Source: Lactifluus volemus
Taxonomy: Eukaryota > Basidiomycota > Agaricomycetes > Russulales > Russulaceae
DNA length: 64,000 nt
Reading direction: 5' to 3'
Assembly (NCBI GenBank): GCA_022376515.1
Contig: WTXI01000005.1
Span: 372,001-436,000, forward strand
Made by a program: the position numbers and the translations under genes. The notes beneath the pieces are model-generated. The model did no database searches. It saw nothing but the letters and a program-made list of their open reading frames with translations, and had not been told where the DNA came from. Every line of letters starts with the position of its first letter. Within the stretch, counting starts at the first letter, position 1. Shown one piece after another: positions 1-12,208 of this stretch.

Positions 1-1
1 C

Positions 2-550
2 ACGATCACGCTCGCCAGCTCCGCGCGCAGGCGCGCGTCAACCCTGGCACACCACCCCACAACTGTACGTATTCTCAAATGGAGTCTATGGGCAAAGCGC
101 GGCTCACAGCAATGTATATAGCCATTCATCATCATCTCAATTGCATTCACGCTCTTCTTCACCTTCCGCAACCGCTCGGAAGCCACAAGCAACACAGAAA
201 TCCGTACGACGCTATTCGTCCTGGTGCACCTCTCATTCTTGTTCGGCTTGCTTAGCGCTTTAAGCGCTGCATTCCCATCCGTCCCCGTCGTTGAGACTCC
301 GCAGCAGCGCGATCAGCCTGCTTTCATCGAGGAGTCCGAAACGCCCTCCACACATTGTCTGTTCCTGTTCCGCCGCAGTGTTTGTGGGTATTTTCCAGAG
401 TCGATATGTATCTTTATAGGCCTGTCGTGCTTCGTAGCACTGGTCTGGCTGTTCCTCAAGGATGTTCATGTTATCAGTGACATTGCTGCGGCCGCGGCTA
501 GCACTGCGGCATTACGACGCCTGCGGACTACCTCTCGTTCCGTACCATGA
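2..550 (+). CDS. C-terminal part of a multi-pass membrane protein (5' end outside window)
   Basis: The reading frame runs 2-64, then a 57-nt intron (65-121, GTACGT...TATATAG) and 122-550, ending in TGA. The coded tail has at least three hydrophobic stretches: around PFIIISIAFTLFFTF, then TTLFVLVHLSFLFGLL, and IFIGLSCFVALVWLFL near the end. It closes with an Ala-rich, basic segment. I do not recognise the family. The start lies upstream of the window, so only the last ~160 residues are seen. Support comes from an open frame across a well-formed short intron and clear membrane character. The next recognisable gene is on the other strand, so the two genes are convergent. Confidence 0.5.
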
Positions 551-1036
551 ACCAGGCTAGCCTTCTTCATATTTATTTATCCAGAGGACAACACAGTCTT
601 CTGACCTAATTATTATTATTTGGGCCTGGCTCCCTACCACGTATCCATTCTCCGGTCTTGTCAAGGAGCTAGCTCCGGTTTTTATGTACCATGTTAACGC
701 ACACTTGCATCGTCCATGTTTATGATCCATGTTCTACTGTAACTATACCCATGTCCAATTGTATCATATATGCACCGCGCGAAAACCCAGCGCTTTCCCT
801 ATATTGTGACCCAATTAGTAGAAAACCTCCGTGCCTTGCACTCGCCGTCACGATTGACGAACATCAATACGACACCTGCCGCGGACCTCGCGCATCTGTC
901 CAACCCACACGTGGTATTTTTTTTTTATAAAAAACTTCGTCTTTGCTACTCATGCATGATGCGTGACATGCGCATTCCGCAAGTTCTAATAACACTAGAG
1001 TAAAAGGCACGCAATAACGTCATGTCCCTGTAATCA
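551..1036. other. Intergenic, convergent 3' ends
   Basis: Between the stop of the membrane-protein gene and the stop of the minus-strand complex I gene. It is AT-rich with a T run near 915. I see no gene, only presumed 3' untranslated sequence from both sides. Confidence 0.4.
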
Positions 1037-1625
1037 CTACTTCCCCTTCCATGGCCTCATGTTTTCATCACTTGACCAAACCATGGGGAAGTATGAATTC
1101 GGGTCGTGAGGCGCGTCAGGGGCACGCTCGGGAACCCAGCGCTTGAACGGCGTCGGTGGCGTCGGCGGAAGTGCCGACGTGGTATATTCCTTGCGAGCGG
1201 CGTTGATGGCACTTATCGCTTCGGATAATCCGGGTTGTGGAACGCGGGTGGTAGCGGGTACGGATGTGGACTCGGAACCTAATGGTGCGGCAAGCGATCT
1301 GCGGGACCACGATTTGGACGAGGCAGAATGAAAATATATATATAAGAAAAGTGAGAGCAGGTTGTTTATACAGGGATACTGACTCTGGGGCGTCGGAAGA
1401 AGAGTGTTGAATCAAGAGAGTGGAAAGCTCAGACTGGGTGACCACGGAGAGTTGGGGGTAAGCGCGGCGGACGTCTCGTTTCCAGTACGGGTTCTGCGCC
1501 GGGTCGGATGCTGGTGGGTTGTCAACCAAAAAAGCCGTACACAGAAGAGTGAATTTTCAAAAACCTTTGCTAGCTGGGGTAGAGTACTTCTCTGGTCGGG
1601 AACCGGGGGGTGGCTGCCGGTTCAT
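1037..1625 (-). CDS. Mitochondrial complex I accessory subunit (fungal 21 kDa/NUXM-like)
   Basis: Three exons on the minus strand, 1565-1625, 1384-1510 and 1037-1298, give 450 nt and 149 residues with phases that close exactly (introns 54 and 85 nt). The protein has a proline-rich start, then QNPYWKRDVRRAYPQLSVVTQ, then a central Ala/Ser/Pro part, and a tail with PTPPTPFKRWVPERAPDAP and SYFPMVW. This pattern matches, from memory, small fungal NADH:ubiquinone oxidoreductase accessory subunits that begin with an NPYWxxDxRRxYP motif. The exact subunit name is uncertain. The start was chosen at the ATG ending at 1625, because the longer open frame upstream of the second exon has no ATG. Role: peripheral structural subunit of respiratory complex I. 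The family match is the weak point; the gene model is stronger. Confidence 0.6.
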
Positions 1626-3536
1626 GGTGGGCAGAGGAAGGCCACTGGATATCGCTGGATCAACAGCGACAGCATTACCTATTCTTGAAGGTTGGCAACA
1701 ATTTCAGCACAACATCATAATATGAGAAAACTCACGGAATTTATTCCAGAAGCCCTTTGGACTGAGATGATAGAGAGTATGGTCAGCGACCTTCCTAGTA
1801 GCCATCGTTGCCTCCAAGTTGTTGGCGTTACACACGAACTGCTGGATTGCTGACTAATCAAAAAACGGAACGGAACTGACACGTGGCCCGCATCCATCAC
1901 AATATTCAAGTTGTACATGAGGCATCCGATGTATATCTATTCCACAAAACACCCAATTCCTTAGCGCTTCAGTCACTTGGTCCCGGCTATGCTGTGAGGC
2001 GTAGCTAGGACCTCCAACTCCACATTTCGTATGATCGATATGATCGCGCATCCCCACACACGCCTCGTGTCCGCCGAATACCTCGCGATGGCCGTGCACT
2101 CTCTAGCATCAATCTCATGAGCACCAACGGGCACGACTGCCCCGTTGCTTAGGGTCAACCACAGGGGCGTCGGCGTGAGCATTTTTTCATAGTTCCAGTC
2201 CTGCCAAGTGAGTTTGGTGGGGCAATGGACAGCCACTAGGGCACTCTTCTGGTGTACATTGACTCATACGCATTACCCCAGCTGTGCGGTCTGATGGGAA
2301 AATGTGCCTTCATGTAGGCGGGGTTTCAGTTATAATAGAGTTATATGTGAGCCTGACACGAGCTGAAACGCCTGGCAGTGATGTGGGCGAACACGATATG
2401 GTACAAGGAATGGTGATGATGCATGGCATACTTGGGTGTACAGTACTAGTAGATTCAAGGACGGTGCAGTTAAACGATAATCGACGGAAGGTGAGGAAAC
2501 GTATCTCGTAGTTGACAGTACACAGCTCAGGATTCACACTCCTCAAGGTGGAGCCCAATCTGCAAAGACGTTTCGTTGTTCGGTGGATGACAATAGAATA
2601 TGCAATGTGATGTTCCCGAGTAACGTCTCTGGCCGAACGTGATACTACCGCGGATCACGGAAGAAGGTTAAATAGACAAATCTGGGGGGTTGCCTGTCCT
2701 GAGAACAGTCTCGTCTCTTTTCGTTCGTACGATAGGTTCTTATCGAGGCTACGGTAGCCAGCAATGATGATCATGATAAAGGGAAAAAATATCGGATAAA
2801 CTAGCGAGTACAGTATAAAGATGGTGAGGATCACTCAAAGCCTCGGCCTCCACAGAGCCGCGTCCAGAGACACTTGCGTCTAAGGACGGCACCACGACCA
2901 ATGGTCTATTTGGTCGGAATTGATACACAGTTGGACCGCATGTCACGGTCGTCGTATTTCGTCGTAAATGGAGGGTAGGAAAATGTGAGGAAGTTAATGA
3001 CTACATGACGAGACTGTGCCATGTTTGCCTGTGGAAATCGAGCCACAAATTATATACCTTCCACGATAGGAAAGCGGAAGCGGAGACAAATCGAGCGTTG
3101 CGAACGAGCCAGGGGGACAGGAGAGTAAAAAGAGGTAATATGGAATAATTGAAGACACCCGCTGCTAACACGTGGCGGGCCGCGGACAGTCTGTCTACAC
3201 GTACTCCGTCACTAGCTGACGCGCATGTTCAAAGTTGTATCACTGGTCTGCTCGCCTTCTCTATACCTGCGTAAGGAAGTTGTACTTAGGTCTGCTTAAG
3301 GTTTTTGCCTTCAGACCCCCTGCTTTGCTGCTTTGCGTTGCGGTAGTCATTTCGAAGATCAATCACGCCATCATTGCTATGCTAGTGGATCGCCGTTTTG
3401 ACGCAATTTTGCACAACCGACCGCAAATTGCTCGCACCCTGCTGACGCCATGGCTGATATGAAATTTTGACCGTCTTCGAAGTCTGACTACCTTGTTGAC
3501 GTGGTCTCGCCAGCTACAAATACCTGGACATAGAGT
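1626..3536. other. 1.9 kb without a recognisable gene
   Basis: Only short open frames occur, none with splice-joined continuity or a motif I know. No inverted terminal repeats or tandem repeats are obvious. It may hold promoters for the flanking genes, a decayed element or an unrecognised gene. Confidence 0.35.
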
Positions 3537-4484
3537 ATGCGGTCATTTGCCTCACTTGCAGTAGACCACCCCATGGAGACCCCAAACAACACCTACCCCG
3601 CCCTTGACTTTGACGAGTCCTCCTCGTCTGACGCCTCCCCTCTGTCTAGTGCCGTACCTTCTCCGTCGCTGAGCTTAGTATCCACACCAATCACAAGCGT
3701 CTCTGATCTTCCAAGGGAAATTAAGCGCGACCCTCATAATCCTCCTGTCTTTGACAAGCAGCCCACCGAACCTATATTCTACCTGCCTCCTCTCCTCTCC
3801 TCCCTGCCACACACGTATTCTCCCCAAACACCAACCGTTACAAAGGGTCGTGTTCCGAGGGCGTCCATAAACCGATTGCCCGATATCGACCCTCCATCCC
3901 TCTCACTCCATAAAGCACTACACAATTTCACCCCCGTCACTGAGGATTACGCTATTACACCTTATGTGGATGCATTCAACTGGGACGAAATTGAATTGCC
4001 CGAAGAGGACGAGCGAGAATGGTACAGCATAACGTTTAGAAGCATTCGTAGGCAGGGCAGTGACAGCGGTCGTCAGTCGATGATACTCCTGCTTCGCGAT
4101 TGATGCTGACGAATCTTCTCTAGCACTTGACGCAGCCGACTTGCTCGCACAAGAGGAGGCTGTCCAGGGAGGCGGGGTATGTTTTTACTGGCTTGGCTCC
4201 ATGGCATGCAAGCTGATGTTGCCCGTGCCCATCTTCCCTAGCTTATCTTGTATTGGTGTGGAACTCCCCACCCAGAAACACGTCGCAACCTAGCTACCTG
4301 CATATGGGAATCCCGTGCCCTTGCACTCGCCGCCATCGCGCGTCCACGACATATACAAGCTATGCGCCTTGCTGCAGAATCGTACGAATCATACGAAATT
4401 GATCGCTGGACACTACGCAAGACAGCGGGGTCAACGCGTCTCGAGATCCTACCGTATAATTGCTGTTCCCGGGGTTCTGAATGA
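3537..4484 (+). CDS. Conserved basidiomycete protein of unknown function
   Basis: Three exons: 3537-4068, 4124-4176 and 4242-4484 (introns 55 and 65 nt). The first ~110 residues are Ser/Pro-rich and probably disordered. The conserved part starts near LPDIDPPSLSLHKALHNF and runs through FNWDEIELPEEDEREWY, FRSIRR.GSDS, a short acidic helix LDAADLLAQEEA and ILYWCGTPHPETRRNLATCIWESRALA to ARPRHIQAMRLAAESYESYEIDRW. I recall this combination from uncharacterised basidiomycete proteins, which supports the exon joins, but I know of no function. ATG 3537 gives the longest protein; ATG 3573 (METPNNT...) is an equally plausible start. The YWxGTPxPETxxNLAT block is the best handle for a search. Confidence 0.7.
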
Positions 4485-5233
4485 GTGGCAGTCAGGAATC
4501 ACCGACATTTCTTATTGTGTACCTTTTGGAAATACCTCGATTGTTGTAACGCTTATCCTACTTGCTTTCTACAACTGCTGCCTACCTATAGATGTGTTCA
4601 TTGTCCTTTCATATCACAGTCAATACTCAGTGCTCATTTAACTTATCTGCTAAAGTAAAGAACGCTATTTGTCTCGTTTTTCGACGCCCAATTCTCGTGT
4701 TGGGGCGGGCGTTTCCCAAATGGATAATCGGGAAAATAATTGTCCAAACGTTGCTCAAAGTTGAGGAGACAATAAGCAGTTGTTCGTTTGGCTTTGGGTC
4801 TCTGAGATAAACACATATTTATATCAAAGCGCCTAGTACGGCATTGTGCCCACCATGCTTCCCCCATTACGTGAGTTTATGGTTCCATGACTGAGACAGC
4901 ATGCAAGCCTTAGGTCGTGCTGCAAAAACCTTGATAAGCGTTTTCTCACGATACTATTGTCCGTATCCGAGACAATCCGATCAGACTCTAGCAATCTTCG
5001 GCGCTACCCATGACTAGACTAGTCATGAATGACACGTGGTTAGTAAACGATCAAGGTCATCATGGCTGTCTCATTACTATAATCGGTTCTTCTCCCCAGG
5101 TTCTGACAAAGTCACCGGAAGTGGTAACAATCCTGCTCACAACCCACTCTCATTCTCACCAGGCCATTCCAGCGATCAAGCACACACCTCACTCGGGTGG
5201 CATCGTTCCTGGGGCTTGACGCGTACTTGTACC
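4485..5233. other. Intergenic region upstream of gamma-glutamyltranspeptidase
   Basis: No supported gene. Short open frames here do not splice to anything recognisable. It probably holds the 3' untranslated part of the upstream gene and the promoter/leader of the transpeptidase gene. Confidence 0.35.
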
Positions 5234-7638
5234 ATGAAATTCTCCGAGTCCCTTGCTTCTTGGCCCGGGATACGTCATCCAACGGCTGGCCTGCCTACTC
5301 ACACAGAGAAACGTGCTTTCACCACCGAATCTTGGCGTTCCAGAAGACGTCTCTGGAGAATAAACCTCGTTCTGTTCATTCTCATACTCACGGTCGCATC
5401 TGGAGGAATACGGCAATTCATCGTCCGTATAGTTTAACAGGTGCAAAGAGAGGGAACTCTGTTGATAAGAACCCAGCTTACCTTATCAGAGCGAACATGG
5501 GGCTGTGGCGAGTGAGAACGAGCTGTGTTCGAGGATTGGCGTAGATGTTTTGAAAGATGGCGGAAACGCTATAGACTCCGCCGTGGCCACTGCCTTCTGC
5601 ATCGGCGTCGTGAACATGTTTTCGTGAGCATTCGAGACAGTTTGGCGTTCCAACCATGTACTCATCTGTCTATTCTCCAGGTCTGGAATCGGAGGCGGAG
5701 GCTTCATGGTTGTTCGCGTACCACCATCCGCTCCAGATGAGGAGTCCGAGGTCTGGACTGTTGACTTTCGGGAAACGGCGCCAGCTCTCTCAAATGCAAC
5801 CATGTATGCGGATGACCCAGTTAAATCCAAGTTTGGTGGGCTCGCTATCGCTGTGCCCGGCGAAGTACGTGGCCTTGCGGAGGCTCACAGGCGGTGGGGA
5901 AAGCTACCGTGGAAGAGGCTGGTCCAGCCAAGCGCCGATCTTGCCCAAGGTTGGACAGTGGGTAGGGAGCTCGGCCAAAGGCTATATGTGGGTGTATGCC
6001 ACCAACGCAATTGCTTGTTTAACCTCGTTTGTTTCATCGCAGTGGCCAATTTTTGATTGCTTGTTTTTGCGAAACCCTGACTGGGCTCGTATATTCGCGC
6101 CAAACGGTGTCCTTCTCAAGGAAGGCGACGTGATTCAAAATGTCAATCTTTCTCGAACTCTCGGACGTATCGCCGATCGAGGCCCCGATGCTTTTTACCA
6201 GGGCGAAATTGCCGATGCTATCATCGCCAAGATTCGTGCCGAAGGTGGCATTATGACGCATGAAGATTTGACCAACTATGGGGTTAAGGTCTATAGAGCC
6301 CTCGAGGGTTCTTACCGAGGTCGAAAGGTCTATACCCCCCACGCGCCAACTTCAGGGCCTGTTCTTCTTCACATGCTCAACTTGATGGAGAAGTACGACC
6401 TACCTGTCGAAGGACAAACGGGTGTTAATGTTCATCGCCTCGTTGAAGCCATGAAATGTGAGTCAAGTCCTTTTTTGCAGAGTTTAAAAAAAACGGCCCG
6501 TAATCTTTCTACCGGTAGTTGGCTTTGCTGCCAGGTTCGTCGGTATCTCATCAGCCCGAGGTTCCCTTTCTGACGAGCCTTTCTAGGACGCGAATTTGTG
6601 ACCCCGCCTTTAATGATGAACCGCAGAGAATCAACGAAATACCACTCAAGTCGTTTAGCACATTGATATCCAAGAATTTGACCGACGTACGTGAACACAG
6701 TTCATTTTATCAACTATCCCTGATCTTAAGACCAGGATTATACCCATCCTCCATCATATTACCAACCTATTTTTGACGTCCCTGAGGACCATGGCACAGT
6801 TCGTGGACCCAAAGTCTCTCTCTGTGTTATACTAAAGTATGGGTGCAGAGCCATACATCAGTTGTCGATGTGAATGGAATGGCTGTGGTGGTCAGTTCCA
6901 CGGTGAATCTTGTTTTTGGCTCACAAGTTCTGGATCCTGTCACTGGCATTCTATTCAATAATGAGGTTCGTGAAATCAACCATCACTTCAAGAACTCTGA
7001 AAACGATATTTGTCCTAGATGGATGACTTTTCCACACCAGGAGTCCCGAATGCCTTCGGCCTCTGGCCTTCACCGTGTTTGTTGTGATTTGTTATACTCG
7101 CTTGGACCAGACATTCATCGTAGAGTAGATAATTATCCAGAGGCTCACAAACGACCTCTTTCATCAACTGCGCCAACAATCATCGAAAATCCCGATGGAT
7201 CCTTCTACCTTGCTCTCGGCGCATCGGGTGGCTCAAAGATTTTCCCGGCCGTATTTCAAGTCATTCTAAATCTTGACTGGGGACTCGATATCAGCTCTGC
7301 CATCGAATATCCACGTTTACACCATCAGCTATACCCTGAGTTTGTCAAAGCAGACGACTCTTATCGCCGTGAACTCCTGGCTGAGCTCGAGAGAAGAGGA
7401 CATTCGATTTTCAGTGCGTGATACATGAGTGGAATGCAACGAGCTGACTTTGCCTTTTTCAAGTCGACGATGGCACTGATTTTGGGGCAGCTATTGGAGC
7501 TGTGGTGAATGCTGTGTTGAAAGGGATGGTGTGGTATATGGTACGCCCGTGATAACCTTCCAATTATTTCCACTCTGTTTTAACTCACAACTAGCGGCAA
7601 GTGATTCGAGGAAGAACGGCATAGCTGCTGGATATTAG
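5234..7638 (+). CDS. Gamma-glutamyltranspeptidase, single-pass membrane type, with three apparent frame breaks
   Basis: Eleven exons (5234-5623, 5681-5987, 6043-6457, 6519-6534, 6587-6686, 6736-6798, 6849-6965, 7019-7074, 7124-7413, 7464-7540, 7595-7638). The protein starts with a cytosolic tail and a membrane anchor (INLVLFILILTVASGG), then GAVASEN, GGNAIDSAVATAFCIGVVNMFSSG and GIGGGGF. The autoprocessing/nucleophile Thr is in HGTSHTSVVDVNG, followed by PLSSTAPTI and the GASGGSK oxyanion region, ending SRKNGIAAGY. It cleaves gamma-glutamyl bonds of glutathione and conjugates at the membrane, lumenal or vacuolar side. Frame breaks: exon 1 is two bases short (near 5415-5440 and near 5494-5499) and the 77-nt tenth exon is one base short (near 7522). 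All other exon phases close, so sequence error is likelier than decay. The start ATG 5234 is the first in frame before the anchor. Confidence 0.88.
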
Positions 7639-9743
7639 CATGTCAAGTAGATCAGAGGTTTTGAAACCCTCCGCTCGTTTAGATCTTTGAAATAGAGGCA
7701 GAAGATCTTACAGGTGAAATGCGCTGCGCAGTTCTTTGCCAGATCACCAGCACCCAGAGCTGGAAATGAGCAAGCTTGCTGTGCTGAGGACGGGGCGCCG
7801 CCTCGATCAGCTACTAGCCTGAGCATGATCTCATATGTTTTACGGAGGACATGTAGTCCCAAACTTGCAAAGTGGCAATTATTGACTTGTATCATTACTG
7901 GTGCGAAACAGCTCACAACAACAGGCACCGAAACGTTCTCCAAGGGTTGAAACTGTTCGGGGTCGCCATAGAAGGGGAAATTGTCCTAGGTGGGCTCACA
8001 TGACACTCATCCACAGAGTTTGTTTCCTTTATAGCCATCGCATGAAATGGACATTGTGAGTGTGTCGAGCCCGAACAAATTTTCCAAGCGTGCATACACT
8101 AACAGCGTTGGAGGTGATGCACGGCTTGATGTTCGATGTGAACCCGACCTACCTGGTGGGTGCTCTGACCTCGCGCGCCTTATCACCTTTGGATGAAGTC
8201 TCGCGATGTAATGGCCTTCGATACGGCGTAACCAAGAGCCAGGAATAAGTGTTCCCGAGTTCTCGATTCCATCAAGTTGATAATCCCTTACGTCCCGAGT
8301 CTCGTCCGCCCCAACCATCCTCCCCCATGCGTGAGCTCTAATTCTGGCAATCGATTGATATGGATCCAACCATTCTCTGTTGCGCGATGTTATCCCAACT
8401 GCCGATACCTTGAACGAACTTGCACCAACGGGGTCGCTCACCCCTCCTATATACGCGCTGATAGTGAACGAATCGTCGTCAACCATCTCTCGTTTACCGT
8501 CAACGGACTGAGCGCACGCAGAGGATAAACCTCGCTCTTATGGTATACTTTCGCGCGCTCTGTCTTGACTTCCCCCTTTGTCCTCGGTCCTCCAGGTGAA
8601 CTGTTTTCGTATGGTTATGAGATTCATGGCCGTAGAGACTGTGTGTGTGTTGTGCAATTGTTTATAATATCTAGACTCCACAGCAATTCAATCATACAAA
8701 TCACATTTTCTGTCATATAATTCAACAGAAAATCTACCGAAGTTTGTCCTGTGGGAAAGTCTACTAAACACCTGTTAGCCTAGAGATGTCCGGGCCACTT
8801 GGATTGGCGTTCGAGTTCTTCGACAGGCTGAGGAGGGCTACGCTATATCCATTAGATGGTGTGCCATGTCCAGACCTCCTACGTTTGACACCACACTGCA
8901 GGCTGTGATTCTACCCTACACGACAGCGAGTCCACAAGTCAACTGAATTCATCAGCACTTTCATCAGATCCATTTCGGAGATGTCACAGTATTGTCTGCT
9001 CCACAGACTGCATGCAGCACAGTATATTGCGAATTTGTTGGGGGATACGCTAGGTTAGTTCCCCCTTGGAAGGGTAGGTAACTTAGACCTGCAGTGGCAT
9101 TTTGGAACGTGTGTCTCGACGCATGTTGAACCAATTGATCTCTGATTGATTACCATCGACGACGGGGGGACGTTCTGTTCAGAAAACAGCGGGTCTCGGG
9201 TCTCGGTCGCACCCCCATCTGTTGGGGTCTAGAGCGGCATTTGTTCTGGATACCGATAGATTTTACAAAAATAGAGGATCCGTGCGCGTTTTTGGTTTGG
9301 TTGTTCGGTTCCGAGTCTGCGGGTTGGCCTAAACCCGACTTGTGTGCGAGTTCCGGACAAGTGCGGCTCGATCGAGGAAATACTTACAATGAGGCCACCC
9401 TTGCCTTGCATCAAGATAGTTGATCAATAACCTTGTCTCTCAGATTTTGGTCGGTCAACTTGAAGTTAGACCTCCAAGCTTCGCCTCGTGCAGTTCAAGG
9501 TGGTTGTCGCTCTGGTGCTCATTGTATTGTACTGTATGAAGGGGGTGTCTTCGGGCTTCGGACTAAGCCCCTTTAGGTTGGCTGAGCATTGTTGTGTGAA
9601 TTTCCAGCCAACGTAGACGCTCACGATAGTCGTGCTTTCAGCGCTTTGGCTAGATACCCACACCCAAGGTTTAACGTTCACTGAAAACCCCCCTAACCTA
9701 TACCCACCCCCCACTGTGAAATCGACTCGACCGCACATTTGAA
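7639..9743. other. 2.1 kb without a confident gene
   Basis: The best open frame is minus strand 8007-8486 (159 codons, real ATG), whose product I do not recognise. The opposite strand is partly open too, so this may be chance. A duplicated GGGTCTC motif sits near 9194. The last ~200 bases carry pyrimidine-rich leader sequence that resembles the stretch before SPP copy 2 and is probably the SPP promoter/leader. Confidence 0.3.
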
Positions 9744-11240
9744 ATGTCGAACGGATTGAACGTCGATCTGTTGTCCGCATATGTTGGAATTATCACTACT
9801 GCTACCATTTCAATCTATTTTGGGTCCTTCGGGAGTCTTTCGGTCCGTCCTTCTTCTGCGACGGTTTTGTTGTTCAATTGGTCGAGCGTGCTTGGTACGA
9901 TGATGCACAGAAGTCAAAAGACCCTTCAGATAACGATGAAGAGGATTCCATGCCTCGGCTGACCTCTGAAGAAGCCTGGTTATTCCCAGTGGTTGGTTCC
10001 TTCGTTTTTTTTGCTCTCTGTGGTTTGGACTAAAAAGCGCCCTTGGTGCACGATAGATTGGTTCAGTTCTTCTCGGTGGCTTGTTCCTGGTCATCAAATA
10101 CTTTGGAAAGGAATGGATCAACTGGCTACTGTCCCTTTACTTCATTCTCGCTGGCTTTTACAGCGTCCCACATGTAAATCTCTCTTGCTTTTGCAAGCCT
10201 TACGCCGTTCCTGATCTTCCCTTCGCAGTCTCTCATCCGTCTGGCGAAGATTATGTACGGCACTCAGCGCTGGAACGAATTCGACAGACATCGAGTAAGG
10301 TTTGAAAAGGCAACCAACAGTGAGTGGGATTGAGTCGCCGTTTCCTTTCGCACAAACTCAATAGACTAGATGTTGCGTCCTTCTCGGTCAGAACACCTTC
10401 GCTCTTTCTCACACCTATTGGTGTCATCCCATCCCTATTATATGCCTTTGGTAATGGGCCGAGTAAATCTATACTCCTTACAAACATTCTTGCCTTGTCA
10501 CTTGCATGTGAGGCGATGTCGATGCTCAAGATAGACTCCTTCAGGACAGGAAGTATCCTCCTCTCCGGCCTATTCGTTTACGATGTCTGGTGGGTGTTTG
10601 GGACCAAAGTGGTGTGTGATGTTCTTCGTTTCGTTGCCAACTTCGTAGGGTTGATAGACGACGGAAACTATAGATGGTCAGCGTCGCGACCAGCCTCGAC
10701 CTCCCAATGAAAATCCTTTGGCCAAAGTCAATCACATTCTCTGCGGAGAATGGGAACATGATGCTCGGCCTGGGTGACATCGTTGTTCCTGGGTTGTTCA
10801 TCTCCTTAGCCTTGCGCTACGACCATTTCCGGCACACAAGGACCCGAGCAGCAGCAGCGGGGCCTTTTTCGAAGCCCTATTTCATTGCTTCGCTCGCTGC
10901 GTACATAGCGGGGCTTGCCACCACAATGGTAGTCATGCACATATTCCGCGCTGCGCAGCCCGCGCTATTATACCTCAGGTAAAGCTCCGAGCTTCCTTCA
11001 ATTCTCTCGGCTAAAACGAGAAATAGTCCTGCTTGTATTCTCTCCTTTGTCCTCACCGCCTGGCGCCGCGGGGAGCTCATCGAAAGTTGGAAGTGGAATG
11101 ACGGCGACGGAGACGTTGCGGCTCCGTCCAAAGATGGGAGTACAGTGGACAAAATGGGTAGTGATGCTGGTGGTGCCGCGGCCGGAGTATCCTCTGAACT
11201 CGGGAGGCCCTTGACCCCTCCCGAAGCGGATTATTGGTGA
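9744..11240 (+). CDS. Signal peptide peptidase (presenilin-type aspartyl protease), copy 1
   Basis: Seven exons: 9744-9842, 9911-10019, 10067-10173, 10229-10319, 10370-10611, 10674-10978 and 11027-11240. They total 1167 nt (388 residues) and every phase closes. SPP is a polytopic ER-membrane aspartyl protease (A22B) that cuts remnant signal peptides and membrane segments. Visible hallmarks are the first catalytic Asp in LFVYDVWWVFGT, the second in MLGLGDIVVPG, and the AAQPALLYL motif near the C-terminus. Conserved cores KYFGKEWINWLL and SFSVRTPSLFL are also present. The first ~33 residues form a membrane helix (GIITTATISIYFGSFGSL). The C-terminal tail is acidic/Ala-Gly-rich and ends TPPEADYW, with no dilysine signal. 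A second copy follows 1 kb downstream in the same orientation. All five identified signatures are intact, so it should be active. Confidence 0.92.
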
Positions 11241-12208
11241 CTCTGTGCTTCTGAGTCACTCCAGCCTTCTTCATTCCTTCAATTACGCATTCTAGGTACC
11301 TCAGCTCCATTTTCAATCTCTCCGTCAGTTAATTTAGGTCCTACTATATTGTACCGGGTCATCGTTACTACCAGAAAACCATCATTGTCACACACTGTCA
11401 CATGTGGGCCGAACACTTATCAAAATAATTCGAAGTCCGCTTCCTAAGCGAGCTTTTACGTGATGACGGGACGGTCTTTTAGTCGCATTTTCATTCGCTT
11501 GCTCAGAATCTTTACTTTGGGTAGCAATGACATTAGATAATCAAGTGACCTTCCATATACTGCAGTGTTTATTCAGCTTGATATATATGATAGTGTAAAA
11601 AATAAATGCAGGCTGAATAGCTCAGCGGTTAAAGTGCCGATTTTTGCCTCCGGCCCGATTTAAGGAGTCCTGGGTTCAAATCCTGACTTTGTCATTTTTT
11701 AAAAACTAACAGTGGAGGATTTTTTTGTATAGAACTTGGACAATTGGCAGTGCTTATTTTATTTTCACATTTCGGAGAAACAATTGTGACCAGGCAACCA
11801 CAGGAAGGGACAACACAGGTCATAGTTGTTACCATCTCTGTGTGTCCATTTACGGCCTTGCTTTCTAAACTCCGACATGTTGCTCAACCGGCAGGCAGAT
11901 GTGACACCCACCATGAAATCTAACACTAGTTTTTGGCCACTTTGCTGAATAAAAACTTATGGGATGTATAATGGTTACTGTCTAGAATACACAGTTAAAA
12001 TTTGGTAGAGGCTGAATGAGTAGTTGTTGAGTTATTTGAAGGTGATGGTTTTGTGGTAGTGACGATGACCCAGTACAGTATGGTAATACCTATTCAGATC
12101 AGTTACGCTTTGTGCAGTTCGAGGTCACCCGATCGTTTAAACGCCCGCTATGAAAGACTCACAATACCCCTAACCCATACCCCTGTAAAAGCTACCGCAT
12201 CGACTGAA
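11241..12208. other. Spacer between the tandem SPP genes
   Basis: It holds the 3' end of copy 1 (CGTCAGTTAATTTAGGTCCT near 11323-11342, a sequence repeated near 14870), a tRNA-like element (11611-11694) and the leader of copy 2. The leader shares short blocks such as CCCCTAACCCATACCC with the leader of copy 1, as expected for a tandem duplication. No protein gene seen. Confidence 0.5.
11611..11694 (+). ncRNA. tRNA-like element (degenerate tRNA or tRNA-derived SINE head)
   Basis: TAGCTCAGCGGTTA at 11618-11631 fits the RNA polymerase III A box, and GGTTCAAATCC at 11673-11683 is a perfect B box. Spacing is tRNA-like and a T6 run, the usual pol III stop, follows at 11695. A D-arm can be drawn with one mismatch, but the acceptor stem (GGCTGAA against CTTTGTC) pairs badly and I cannot place a good anticodon stem. 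It is therefore unlikely to be a working tRNA. It is more likely a decayed tRNA or the head of a tRNA-derived SINE. Confidence 0.5.

Noticed and set aside
1116..1529. 137-codon minus-strand open frame taken as a complete gene
   Set aside because: It begins at TTG, not ATG, and reads through an 85-nt intron; the spliced three-exon model gives the conserved FPMVW end instead.
5656..6573. 305-codon plus-strand frame as a separate gene
   Set aside because: It is GGT coding sequence read through introns and partly out of frame; the conserved GGT motifs require the spliced model.
11611..11694. Functional tRNA
   Set aside because: Acceptor arms do not pair and no anticodon stem can be placed, so it is listed only as tRNA-like.
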